The notes beneath the pieces were generated by a model. It made no database searches, was not told the DNA's origin, and saw only the letters and a program-made list of their open reading frames with translations. Shown one piece after another: positions 1 to 7,281 of a stretch of 64,000 bases of DNA; position 1 is the first letter of the stretch, and the number at the start of each line of letters is the position of its first letter. Location: NCBI RefSeq assembly GCF_000702265.1, contig NZ_JNKZ01000007.1, positions 434,001 through 498,000 on the forward strand, read 5' to 3'. The DNA is from Butyrivibrio sp. NC2002. Its GTDB lineage: Bacteria > Bacillota > Clostridia > Lachnospirales > Lachnospiraceae. The position numbers and the translations under genes are program-made.

Positions 1-210
1 AAGAACCGAGCTTGTAGCCTGAAATATCAGAACCATAGAGAAAAACAGACCGATAACACCAACCGTTGACGAGTCAATAAATCGTCCTGCCATCGCACCA
101 TCGACTATAGAGTTAATGGAACCCATGGCAAATATCATGACTTGTACAGGAAGCATGTTAAAAAACAACCTGGATAACAGATTCCCGGCTTTCTTTCTTT
201 TACGGCTCAT
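1..210 (-). CDS. MATE family efflux transporter, N-terminal part (cut by window edge)
   Basis: The minus-strand frame opens with ATG at 210-208, preceded by a GAGGGGG ribosome site, and runs open to the left edge of the window. The 70 visible residues have a basic N-terminus (MSRKRKKAGNLLSR) and then hydrophobic segments. The stretch around NMLPVQVMIFAMGSI followed by SIVDGAMAGRFI matches the first transmembrane helix and first loop of MATE (NorM/DinF-like) sodium- or proton-coupled drug and metabolite exporters, where a conserved D-G-x-(I/M)-(V/A)-G stretch is usual. Substrate cannot be guessed. The family call rests on about 70 residues only. Confidence 0.7.
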   Translation of the reverse strand, partial: MSRKRKKAGNLLSRLFFNMLPVQVMIFAMGSINSIVDGAMAGRFIDSSTVGVIGLFFSMVLIFQATSSVL

Positions 211-363
211 AGAATACCCCCTCGTATTCATCGCGATAAATAATACAATGTTTTCAAAAAAGCGTTATATAATATCATATTTTATCACATTTGCCGCACC
301 AATATATTAATCCATAATATAAAGAATTTCTGTATAAATAATAAAAAAGAATGTAACATATTC

Positions 364-720
364 CTATCGTGCGATCACCATCTCGCACATTCCCATGCAC
401 ATCGCAAAGATTCCCATCAGAATCATCATGAATGCGCCGGCCTTGTCATAGATAAAGTTTGAAAAAAGCTTTGCTGAAAGAAGCACCTCAACACCAAGTG
501 ATATAAGGATAAGCGGCCAAAAAGAGAAAATTGTCTGGTACGAAAAAAGTCCAAGTGATGTGTGAAGAAGGAACAATATTCCATATCCTATGAAGCAAAG
601 GCCTGTTGTTATAGTTCCGACTCTGTGCACTCTGGTGGTCTTTTGAGTCTCATAGGAAGGAGCAAGCTTCATCCCTTCATGCTCATTTATCAATAGAGTA
701 TCTCCATTCGTCTGTTGCAT
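364..720 (-). CDS. Small membrane protein with LiaI/LiaF-like transmembrane region
   Basis: This is the last gene of the sigma-factor operon. I take the ATG at 720 because a GGAGGTGAG ribosome site sits at the right distance; a GTG nine bases upstream overlaps the previous stop. The product is about 118 residues: a polar N-terminus of about 35 residues, then about three hydrophobic helices, including IGYGILFLLHTSLG and FWPLILISLGVEVLL. The FWP.ILI..G.E pattern is typical of the LiaI/LiaF/DUF5668 membrane region found in envelope-stress proteins. Position after an ECF sigma factor and its putative anti-sigma protein fits a role in envelope stress, but function is inferred. Confidence 0.6.
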   Translation of the reverse strand: MQQTNGDTLLINEHEGMKLAPSYETQKTTRVHRVGTITTGLCFIGYGILFLLHTSLGLFSYQTIFSFWPLILISLGVEVLLSAKLFSNFIYDKAGAFMMILMGIFAMCMGMCEMVIAR

Positions 721-721
721 T

Positions 722-1342
722 TCACTCACCTCCGTTTACAGTCAGGTTATCCGCAGTTTGCTGGATCTGATCTGCTATAACACTTGCCGGACTGTTATCG
801 ATATCAAGCTCCTTCTTTTTACCTCTTATTAGTTTTACTCCAAGCAATATTATAAGTACAGCAATTACAAATCTTGGCAGTACGCCGATGAATTCCTGGA
901 TATATTCAACCCAAAACCATCCAAGGTTATCCGCTAAAAAGTTGAGAAAATCTACTATTGGAACCACGATCATATTAAACAACATGCAGATTCCCGCAAT
1001 TATAAGTGCCCATGCGCCCCACTTTTTGACAGTTTCTGATTTGAAATTAATTGCTTTATCGCCAAATATCTCATTCCAAATATAATCATCCTGCAAAGTC
1101 ATGAAGTATTGTGGATCGCAATTTGTAAGATTCCTTGCATGGAAAAATCCGTAAAACCAGATAATTGCAGGAACAAAAACAAAAACATCACTTAGCTGCA
1201 ATAATGAAATTATTCCAAAGCTAGCAAAAAACAGAGCCATCAAGCTAACACCCATCTTCATAAATCCCATATACATCTCGGATGCGCCGGGTAAAAAGGC
1301 ACATAAAAAATTAAAAAAACTTCCTTTTCTCTGTATTCTCAT
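722..1342 (-). CDS. Polytopic membrane protein of the sigma-factor operon
   Basis: The product is 206 residues from the ATG at 1342, chosen because an AGGAGG site lies just upstream; longer in-frame readings only overlap the previous gene. The N-terminus (MRIQRKGSFFNFLCAFLPGASEMYMGFMKMGVSL) is followed by about four or five hydrophobic segments, and the C-terminus is polar. The start resembles small membrane proteins of unknown function in Firmicutes that carry a P-G-A-x-x-M-Y-x-G motif, also seen in TM2-type proteins. It starts one base after the upstream stop and is followed at once by the next gene, so it is co-transcribed with the ECF sigma factor. Function unknown; it may sense or transmit an envelope signal. 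Confidence 0.65.
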   Translation of the reverse strand: MRIQRKGSFFNFLCAFLPGASEMYMGFMKMGVSLMALFFASFGIISLLQLSDVFVFVPAIIWFYGFFHARNLTNCDPQYFMTLQDDYIWNEIFGDKAINFKSETVKKWGAWALIIAGICMLFNMIVVPIVDFLNFLADNLGWFWVEYIQEFIGVLPRFVIAVLIILLGVKLIRGKKKELDIDNSPASVIADQIQQTADNLTVNGGE

Positions 1343-1343
1343 A

Positions 1344-1724
1344 TCAATCCTCCTTAAAGTCATTAATAACGTCATGTGAAAAAGCACCGCTGATAAAACT
1401 GTTTCCTAAAAATTCAGATACATAATTTGTTCCTGCCCCATTACTGGTAAGAAATGTTTTATTCCCAAGGTCCAAAAAGTTTCCTTTGAAAACAAAAGGT
1501 GAAACAATAATCATCAAAACCGCAGCAGCCATCGCAATACATACCTGAAATCTGTACTTTTGATACTCTCTTTGCTTTTCTTCAAAAGACACCTTGGGTG
1601 ATTCTATTCTCCTTAAAACATCACCTTCAAAATTCGGAGGTGCCTTTTGTAAATCCTGACCTTCAACTTCTGCAATCAGCTTATAAAGTTCATCATCATC
1701 CAAGTAATCAAATCTGGCTTTCAT
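1344..1724 (-). CDS. Putative anti-sigma factor, single-pass membrane protein
   Basis: The start at 1724 (MKARFDYLDDDELYKL) follows an AGGAGGGA site and overlaps the sigma factor stop as ATGA, the usual sign of translational coupling. The product is 126 residues: an acidic cytoplasmic N-terminal part of about 68 residues, one strong transmembrane helix (VCIAMAAAVLMIIVSPFVF) and an outer tail of about 40 residues. No zinc-binding HxxxCxxC motif is visible, so it is not a ZAS-type anti-sigma factor by sequence. Size, topology and position directly after an ECF sigma gene support the anti-sigma role, which remains an inference. Confidence 0.6.
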   Translation of the reverse strand: MKARFDYLDDDELYKLIAEVEGQDLQKAPPNFEGDVLRRIESPKVSFEEKQREYQKYRFQVCIAMAAAVLMIIVSPFVFKGNFLDLGNKTFLTSNGAGTNYVSEFLGNSFISGAFSHDVINDFKED

Positions 1725-2266
1725 ATGAAAAGTCCCTCCTTTCTGCATGTCTTTTTAAGCATTTCCTTTGCCCTGTAAATCCGCGTTTGAATCGTTTTTA
1801 GATTGTCACCTTTTTCTTCCGCAATTTCCTTTGCCGTTCTTCCCCTTATAAAGTGCTCTACCGCAACTTCGCTGTATCCCTTGGGAAGGTCATTGCAGCA
1901 TCTTGTAAAAACATTCATCACATCTGATGCTTCGTAAATATCAGCGGGATTGTTACTACCCATGCCTTTAGAAGCTCCCGGACTTTGCGATGTGTTCTCA
2001 ATAAGCTCGTCATCTCCGGGAATTGTTTTTGCAGCGGCGCTTCTTAAATAATCTGTGCATTTATTGGCAGCAATCCTGCATATCCATGCTTTTTCGTTTT
2101 GCCCGTCAAAGCTGTCGTAATGTGTATAAGCGGAAATAAATGTTTCCTGGGCTATATCTTCTGCAGTAAAATAATCTCCCGTCATCTTAAGGCAAATGGA
2201 AAAAATCAGATTTTTATATTCCTGCATAAGTCGTATTAAATTTTCTCCGGCGTCTATTTTTTCCAC
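1721..2266 (-). CDS. RNA polymerase sigma factor, ECF subfamily
   Basis: The product has 181 residues. Sigma region 2 lies at about residues 10-75 (NLIFSICLKMTGDYFTAEDI, QETFISAY, KAWICRIAANKCTDYLR). Region 4 lies at about 120-172 (LPKGYSEVAVEHFIRGRT, KEIAEE, IQTRIYRAKEMLKK), an HTH for the -35 element. A linker rich in Ser, Asn and Gly joins them. The start is GTG at 2266, with GGAAGGGAG directly upstream, so the exact start is a little uncertain. It is the first gene of a four-gene operon whose other products are all membrane proteins, the classic layout of an ECF sigma factor held by a membrane anti-sigma protein. The signal is unknown. Confidence 0.88.
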   Translation of the reverse strand: MEKIDAGENLIRLMQEYKNLIFSICLKMTGDYFTAEDIAQETFISAYTHYDSFDGQNEKAWICRIAANKCTDYLRSAAAKTIPGDDELIENTSQSPGASKGMGSNNPADIYEASDVMNVFTRCCNDLPKGYSEVAVEHFIRGRTAKEIAEEKGDNLKTIQTRIYRAKEMLKKTCRKEGLFI

Positions 2267-2339
2267 CTCCCTTCCGCTTTCATAATATATAACGATGAAT
2301 ATATTGAAAAGTCTTCAATTATTTTTAAAAAATTTATTC

Positions 2340-2927
2340 CTACAGGAAAAAAATCTTGATTCCGCTCCACTGAAGATCGCTGTTGATTTCTTGCAGTAAT
2401 TCAGTAATCTTTTCAAAAAGACGGTAACGGGATTTTTCCGTGGCCTTCTTCCATACCCAAGTATATTTGTTAGCATTAGCTTCAAACTTCGAACCATCAA
2501 TATAAAGATGATTCAGGTCAACTTTATGCCTGCTGAATATTTCCTGATTAATATCATTGAAAATATCCTCTATTGAATCCTTTAACACATCGTTTATGAA
2601 ATAGCTGAAGGTTCTGTAAGAAGGAGTTTCCCTGTCAATAAGATACATAAATCGAATGTTAACCTTACAGTTTTCTTGAAGTCCTCTTAGTGAAATATAT
2701 CCTTCACTCATAAAACCGAATAGTACGGTTTTCAACATTTTGACTGGATTATATCTGATTCTGCCAAGCTTATGCTCTGGCACATTTTTCAGATACTTCT
2801 CAAGATTCATACCTCCCACGAGTTCGTCAATAGTAAAAACCGGATCACAGATATCCAAGCAATCTGAAATAAAAAATGGTAAAACGCCTTGATTTAGTGT
2901 ATTATAAGAATTGGTTTGATTGATCAT
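2340..2927 (-). pseudogene. IS1182-type transposase, N-terminal fragment
   Basis: The frame has an intact start (MINQTNSYNTLNQGVLPFF) and the N-terminal DUF772 domain of IS1182/IS5-like transposases (YNPVKMLKTVLFGFMSEGY, SLRGLQENC), then the first catalytic segment with DLNHLYIDGSKFEANANKYT. It stops after 195 residues where family members have about 450-550, so the second half of the DDE domain is missing. The DNA after the stop carries no recognisable continuation. It is a dead relic. The original mobile element was probably inserted behind the sigma-factor operon promoter region. Confidence 0.8.
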
Positions 2928-2940
2928 GGTAATATTTTAC

Positions 2941-2995
2941 CATGAAAAAAGAGAAGTAATCGGCTGTTTCCAGCTATTACTTCTCTTTTTTTCAT
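2941..2995. terminator. Long hairpin just upstream of the transposase relic
   Basis: The left arm CATGAAAAAAGAGAAGTAAT (2941-2960) pairs with the right arm at 2975-2995, with one extra T, around a 14-base loop. A T-rich arm on each strand makes it a possible bidirectional terminator. Such hairpins often lie near insertion-sequence ends and block read-through into the transposase. The region 2996-3156 holds nothing else I recognise. Confidence 0.5.
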
Positions 2996-3156
2996 GAGCT
3001 GATTATTTCACAGCCCCTTCCTTGCATATAAATCCATATACTTCGCAATTTGATTAAAGATGAACGAGACAGTACACTAGAAGCTGGCTTTTACCTATTT
3101 ATTCCCTACAGCTTTTTAAGCAGGATATATGGGAACACACTTGGAACTTCTGCTCA

Positions 3157-4113
3157 TCATTTTTTATCGGTCTTGAACTTTTTGGATGCTCCCCATTTTC
3201 CGTAGCCTGCAGAATTTGCAACCCGTGCCTGTACTGTAATTTTTTTGCCTTTAGCCACTTTGATTTTAAATGAACCGGTCTTGCTGCTGGCAGTCTTCCA
3301 CTTTTTAGTACTTCCTACCTTATATCGGATCTGATATTCTGTGGCATCACTTACTTTCTTAACAGTGACTTTAGCTTTTGCACCTTTGACATTGGATATC
3401 TTTGAGACTACTCCTTTTTCCGGTGCTTTTACAGTGGTATCTGTTTCCTTCGAGCTGCCGCCTCCGTCGCCTCCGTTGCCTCCGTTGCCTCCGTCGCCTC
3501 CGTTGCCTCCGTTGCCTCCGTTAGTTTTTTGCTTAAACTCAACGCAGGCATAGCATCTGAATTCACCTACATCAATCCCACCATCAATTTTATATTCCCG
3601 ATATTTTGCTGTTATAGGGAAAGATATGGTACCATCTGAATTATCAACAGCATTAACCTTTGACTTATCTATATAATCATAATCGGTAAATGCTTCGATT
3701 CTTACGGCCGAGCCGGCATCATATCCTACCGGAACAGGTACGGTAAACGTTCCGGTATAAGTTTTATCCGGGTTTATATCTCCCGGCTTTATACACCCTA
3801 CTCGCATTTTATACATCATCGCAATATCATATCCATCATCCATGGAGGGATTAGGTGTGTCCTCATAGGTAAGAGTCTCATCATCTGTATCAACGGTGAA
3901 ATCACCCTTCAGATCGGAAATATCGAATGTTTCCTTATCAATCACTACTGAAGCCGTCGAGTTTTGCACAAACCAGTTTTCATGCATTTCTACAGGAATC
4001 CCGGTAATAGTATTTACGGCAGCGTGAGCTACACCAAAAGGAATCATTGAAAATGCAATCATCACTCCTGTTACAGTGGCGATAAGTCTTTTTAATCCAA
4101 AAGCTTTACTCAT
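3157..4113 (-). CDS. Secreted protein with Gly/Asn linker and C-terminal Fn3-like domain
   Basis: The product has 318 residues. A signal peptide covers about residues 1-32 (LKRLIATVTGVMIAFSMIPFGVAHA). Residues about 33-200 form an unrecognised extracellular domain rich in acidic and aromatic residues. A linker of Gly-Gly-Asn/Asp repeats follows, encoded by the 9-bp DNA repeats listed separately. The last 90 residues (KISNVKGAKAKVTVKK, EYQIRYKV, WKTASSK, VQARVANSAGYGKWGA) read as a fibronectin type III-like module, which is common at the C-terminus of Lachnospiraceae surface proteins. A strong AGAAGGAGG site precedes the ATG. Likely cell-surface or secreted; ligand unknown. Confidence 0.7.
   Translation of the reverse strand: MSKAFGLKRLIATVTGVMIAFSMIPFGVAHAAVNTITGIPVEMHENWFVQNSTASVVIDKETFDISDLKGDFTVDTDDETLTYEDTPNPSMDDGYDIAMMYKMRVGCIKPGDINPDKTYTGTFTVPVPVGYDAGSAVRIEAFTDYDYIDKSKVNAVDNSDGTISFPITAKYREYKIDGGIDVGEFRCYACVEFKQKTNGGNGGNGGDGGNGGNGGDGGGSSKETDTTVKAPEKGVVSKISNVKGAKAKVTVKKVSDATEYQIRYKVGSTKKWKTASSKTGSFKIKVAKGKKITVQARVANSAGYGKWGASKKFKTDKK
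3461..3523. repeat. Seven tandem copies of a 9-bp unit inside a coding region
   Basis: Units of CCTCCGTTG/CCTCCGTCG repeat seven times without interruption on the plus strand. On the coding (minus) strand they encode the Gly-Gly-Asn/Asp linker of the secreted protein. Gain or loss of units would change linker length without breaking the frame. Confidence 0.9.
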
Positions 4114-4136
4114 ATATTAACCTCCTTCTGCAAATA

Positions 4137-4338
4137 TCATCTGAGAACTAACCTTCCTTTATACACATAAATTGTCTCACAATCAATGCCTAATATCTCA
4201 AAATAATTAATTATGTTGCTGAAGTCACTGAAATGTACCTGTAGTGATCGCCAATCGGATGCACATTCTTTCGCCGTCTTTGTCTCCCTCGGGGAATTTG
4301 TAATAGACAACGTCCTGATCAATATACTTTACGTTCAG
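4137..4338 (-). pseudogene. Small frameshifted gene remnant
   Basis: Two minus-strand frames look like one coding sequence broken by a frameshift. From a CTG at 4338, with GAGGGG at ribosome-site distance, the first frame reads LNVKYIDQDVVYYKFPEG and on to a TGA at 4227-4225. The overlapping frame then continues as SDFSNIINYFEILGIDCETI and ends ...YKGRLVLR at 4137. The two parts join smoothly near the TTTCAG before the TGA, giving about 66 residues. The piece starts 13 bases after the LRR gene stop and lies 23 bases before the next gene. Family not recognised. Alternatives are a true short CTG-started ORF or chance. Confidence 0.35.
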
Positions 4339-4350
4339 TGCTGTCCCCTC

Positions 4351-5340
4351 TTACTCCACCGTCATAGTGTCCTTAAATCCGGTACTGCCGTTTTTTATAA
4401 GAGCTGCTGCGGCTGCTTTTTCCTCGCCAGTTCCGACAAGTACAAATACCGCGTTCTTGCTGATTCCTTTAAAAGCATTTTTCCCGACACTCTTAAGTGA
4501 CCTTGCATTTATGGTGATCTTTTTTAGCTTTTTGCATCCTGCAAAAGCACTCGCCCCCACTTGCGAAATATTGTCACCAAGCTTCACTTCCTTTATGTTT
4601 TTCTTGCCCTTATACGCATTTTTAGCAATGGAAGTAATTGCGTAGCTATAGCCCTTTATCTTTATCTCGGCACCAATCTTGACCTTTGACGTTGTCTTGC
4701 CTTTTATAATCTGAGCCCCGACACCTGCGTCTGTAGATACGATTTTATACTTGACGCCCTTTACCGTGGCTGATTTCCCGATCTTAAGTCCGCCCGCGGT
4801 AAATTTGAACTTCATCGCTTTACCATCTCTTGCGGCCTTCATCTTTACTCCGGGGCCACACGCTATCTTGGAATCAACATCATTGTAGTTATAATCGTAC
4901 ATGTCTCCTACTTCAAGAGAAGAACCGGGATCCATATATACGGTCACTGTCGAGCAATATGGATCATTACCATAGAAATCCTTTGAAAGGCAGTCTGTAC
5001 GTATCACCGGGATCTTGCACTCACCTGACACATAAATCGCCGATACCTTATCGAGATAGACCATCATATCTCTTTTTGTCACTTTAATATTTACAATCTT
5101 TAACGCATCATGAGCCTCGTCATAGGAAAAACCTGAGCTAATTCCAATTGGTGCTCTCTGAACCTCAGCACATGCATCAACATCAAGTACAAATTCCTTG
5201 CTTCCGTCCTTGTAGAGAGAGAAGCTCTCTGCAGGCTCTTTAGAATGTGCACTCCCCCTTATAGGCACAAGAGATAAAACAAGAGCCATCGCTGCAATCA
5301 GTGACCCTGCGATGACTTTTTTTAATAAATCCTTTCGCAT
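4351..5340 (-). CDS. Secreted BspA-like leucine-rich repeat protein
   Basis: The product has 329 residues. A signal peptide is visible at about 1-32 (KKVIAGSLIAAMALVLSLVPIRGSA). A unique domain covers about 33-185. From about 195 the LRR_5 (BspA-like) pattern takes over: YAITSIAKNAYKGKKNIKEV, then ISQVGASAFAGCKKLKKITI, then LKSVGKNAFKGISKNAVFVL. These repeats build surface-exposed adhesion or scaffolding modules in gut and rumen Firmicutes. The C-terminal segment after the last repeat resembles the ends of two other secreted proteins in this window (59145 and 61126). A good ribosome site (AAGGAGG) precedes the start. Ligand unknown. Confidence 0.78.
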   Translation of the reverse strand: MRKDLLKKVIAGSLIAAMALVLSLVPIRGSAHSKEPAESFSLYKDGSKEFVLDVDACAEVQRAPIGISSGFSYDEAHDALKIVNIKVTKRDMMVYLDKVSAIYVSGECKIPVIRTDCLSKDFYGNDPYCSTVTVYMDPGSSLEVGDMYDYNYNDVDSKIACGPGVKMKAARDGKAMKFKFTAGGLKIGKSATVKGVKYKIVSTDAGVGAQIIKGKTTSKVKIGAEIKIKGYSYAITSIAKNAYKGKKNIKEVKLGDNISQVGASAFAGCKKLKKITINARSLKSVGKNAFKGISKNAVFVLVGTGEEKAAAAALIKNGSTGFKDTMTVE

Positions 5341-5572
5341 AAAAACCTCCTTTCAATTTACACATCCGTGATGTAAAACTTGCCTTTAACACTATTCTTC
5401 TTCACATATTTAATAAATTAACCCGGGCTGCTTCAAAGCTTTTCATGCCACCCATGCGGAAACTTTATTAACTGAATATTTAAAGTTCCACTTCTCTGAA
5501 ATCAGATTATTATACCTTATGCACTAATATTTTCTCAAAATATCCGGTGCATTCATATATAGGCAGTGTATT
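5341..5572. other. Intergenic DNA between divergent genes
   Basis: This is AT-rich DNA between the LRR gene and the tandem-HTH regulator. An imperfect inverted repeat (GGAAACTTT ... AAAGTTCC) lies at about 5458-5489 and could belong to the LRR promoter or act as a hairpin. No ORF or RNA gene was recognised. Confidence 0.4.
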
Positions 5573-5633
5573 TGTCATGGACACTTTGCTGTCATGACAA
5601 CATCTTTGTCATTGACAAACCTCTGTCATGACA
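5573..5633. promoter_or_regulatory. Four TGTCATGACA-type palindromes phased every 17 bp (putative operators)
   Basis: TGTCATGGACA starts at 5573, TGTCATGACA at 5590, TGTCATTGACA at 5607 and TGTCATGACA at 5624. The start-to-start spacing is exactly 17 bp each time. Copies 2 and 4 are perfect 10-bp palindromes; copies 1 and 3 have one extra central base. The array ends 21 bp before a TATAAT hexamer and lies directly upstream of a regulator with two HTH domains. Autoregulation by that protein is the natural reading but is inferred. Confidence 0.75.
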
Positions 5634-5650
5634 GGCATAATCAATAAATC

Positions 5651-5660
5651 ATGCTATAAT
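5651..5660 (+). promoter_or_regulatory. Extended -10 promoter element
   Basis: ATGCTATAAT gives an extended -10 (TGnTATAAT, hexamer at 5655-5660). The -35 position is poor, as expected for an extended -10 promoter, and is covered by the fourth palindrome. The GAGGG ribosome site at 5684-5688 and ATG at 5699 follow at normal distances. A second weak option is TTGACA at 5612-5617 with CATAAT 18 bp on. Confidence 0.5.
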
Positions 5661-5698
5661 TTTAGTCAAGGGATTACATAATAGAGGGAATCATAAAA

Positions 5699-7153
5699 AT
5701 GAATACAGAGCGTTTAAATACTATTATTGAGACAATTGGAGTAAAAAATGTTCAATTAGCAAATCTTGCGGGATTTGATGCTGCTAATGTCAGCAGGCTT
5801 AGATCCGGCTCGAGGAATGTCTTAAGAGATAGCACCACCGCTCTAAGGATTTCAGAGAGCATCTATAAGTATAGTGTGATCACACATACTACAGATGCTC
5901 TTTTTAATGTACTTCAGATTCCTGAGGACTCCTCTTCCGAAACGGCAATAGATGCTATTTTGGATACCATCTTTGGCACATCGGATGCTAATATATCTAA
6001 GAAAAAAGAAACAAAGGACAGGAAGCATGAAAATGAAGTATTTGGGGTAAAGCTTGACAGGATCATGATCCTCACCGATCTTCAGAATGTCCGCTTAAGT
6101 CAGCTTATTCATGTGGACGCATCGCTGATCAGCAGGTACAGAGCCGGTGTACGCTCTCCGCTTTCCAACAGGCAGCTCACCGACAAACTCGTTACTGCCC
6201 TCTTTCAGCGAATAGAAAAGCATGGGCTGATCCCTGAGCTTTCCGATATTATGAACATCAAGGACTCGGAGCTTGATGAGGAGCTTTTCCGCAAATGGCT
6301 TACAAATCCCGAGCTCACATCTAAAGAGGACATATCCTCAACAGAGAAGCTTTTAGCGGCATTCAATGGTTTTTCATATAAAAAGCTTCCTGTTCCTCCG
6401 CCCATTGAAGAGATAGTCAGTAAGGATGTAATTTATCAGGGCGCACTCCCCTATTTGGGACGGGCAGGTCTTCAGGAGGCAGTCATCCGCTTTCTTGGCA
6501 GTGTTTTTTATGAAAAAAAAGAAGAGCTGCTGCTCTACTCTGATCAAAACATGGACTGGATGGTGGAGGATCTTTCCTTCAGGATGAAGTGGGCTGCCCT
6601 CATGGGCTCCTGCGTAAAAAACGGCACAAGGGTCAAGATAATTCATAATATAGACAGGGATCTCGATGAAATGAATGAAGCAATAATCAGTTGGATTCCG
6701 CTTTACATGTCCGGCATGATCGAGTCCTATTACTGCAGCTCCCATATCGGAAACCGCTTCTCACACACGATTTTCTGTTGCCCCAAAAACTATTGCATAA
6801 GCGGCTCCCACGTAGTCGGAACCGAAGACAGAGGCAGATACTACTATCACACCTCTGAGGAATCTCTGGCTTTTTACGAGGAAGAATTCAATGCCCTTAT
6901 GAAAACGGCAAGACCTCTCGTAAGGATTCTTCCCATATCAAAAGATGCGATTCCCGAATGCAGCATTACAATGTCCAAGAAAGGTCTGCCACAGATGACC
7001 GCTAAGGACTCTCCTTTTGACAAGATTAAAATCGCGATCAATCCCGATATAGTCCGTGTATATCATATTTCCGAACCTTATGTATCGATAGAATTCACCC
7101 ATCCTATGATGCACAGAGCTTTCACATCCTATGCAGAGCGGATGATGGTGTGA
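5699..7153 (+). CDS. Regulator with two N-terminal HTH domains and an unknown C-terminal domain
   Basis: The product has 484 residues. Two similar XRE-like HTH units are visible at about 5-40 (IETIGVKNVQLANLAGFDAA, NVSRLRSGSRN) and 119-155 (ILTDLQNVRLSQLIHVDASL, ISRYRAGVRSPL). Each shows the sequence A/S-x-L-x-x-V-D-x-S/A-x-(I/V)-S-R-x-R-(A/S)-G. A low-complexity linker (about 98-113) separates them. The C-terminal part (about 230-484) has aromatic and Cys-rich stretches such as SGMIESYYCSSHIG and IFCCPKNYCISG, which I cannot assign to a family. No membrane segment is seen. The tandem HTH and the four phased palindromes upstream match each other in kind, suggesting cooperative binding and autoregulation. 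Similar long XRE-type proteins occur in Lachnospiraceae, but I know no described member. Confidence 0.6.
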   Translation: MNTERLNTIIETIGVKNVQLANLAGFDAANVSRLRSGSRNVLRDSTTALRISESIYKYSVITHTTDALFNVLQIPEDSSSETAIDAILDTIFGTSDANISKKKETKDRKHENEVFGVKLDRIMILTDLQNVRLSQLIHVDASLISRYRAGVRSPLSNRQLTDKLVTALFQRIEKHGLIPELSDIMNIKDSELDEELFRKWLTNPELTSKEDISSTEKLLAAFNGFSYKKLPVPPPIEEIVSKDVIYQGALPYLGRAGLQEAVIRFLGSVFYEKKEELLLYSDQNMDWMVEDLSFRMKWAALMGSCVKNGTRVKIIHNIDRDLDEMNEAIISWIPLYMSGMIESYYCSSHIGNRFSHTIFCCPKNYCISGSHVVGTEDRGRYYYHTSEESLAFYEEEFNALMKTARPLVRILPISKDAIPECSITMSKKGLPQMTAKDSPFDKIKIAINPDIVRVYHISEPYVSIEFTHPMMHRAFTSYAERMMV

Positions 7154-7184
7154 GGGAAGTCAGTGGGGAAGTCACTGACTTCCC
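7154..7184 (+). terminator. Hairpin after the tandem-HTH gene
   Basis: GGGAAGTCAGTG (7154-7165) pairs perfectly with CACTGACTTCCC (7173-7184). No T-run follows, so it may be a weak or factor-assisted terminator, or an mRNA 3'-end stabiliser. Confidence 0.5.
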
Positions 7185-7234
7185 CGCCTAATCTCCCACA
7201 ACTGCTGCTCTTAGTGTATAATAGTAGCAGTAGC

Positions 7235-7271
7235 AAAAAAGAGTCTGACTTTAACTAAAGCCAAACTCTTT
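7235..7271 (-). terminator. Intrinsic terminator of ddh
   Basis: On the minus strand, AAGAGTTTGGCTTTA pairs with TAAAGTCAGACTCTT (one mismatch) and is followed by a TTTTTT run. It lies about 10 bases after the ddh stop. Confidence 0.75.
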
Positions 7272-7281
7272 GATCAATCTA

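Noticed and set aside
2315-2500. Second minus-strand frame at the end of the transposase relic, possibly a programmed frameshift product
   Set aside because: The residues do not resemble the missing DDE half of IS1182 transposases, and the DNA after it is AT-rich without coding character.
3461-3523. Short regular repeats that could suggest CRISPR or satellite DNA
   Set aside because: The 9-bp units are contiguous without spacers and encode an in-frame Gly-rich linker.
3341-3553. Plus-strand ORF encoding a Pro/Leu-rich peptide
   Set aside because: It is the antisense shadow of the Gly-Asn repeat linker in the secreted protein at 3157-4113; no ribosome site or independent signal.
7201-7234. 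CTGCTGCT...AGCAGTAG inverted repeat as an attachment site
   Set aside because: Imperfect, no matching copy elsewhere in the window and no integrase nearby; probably an extra part of the terminator region.
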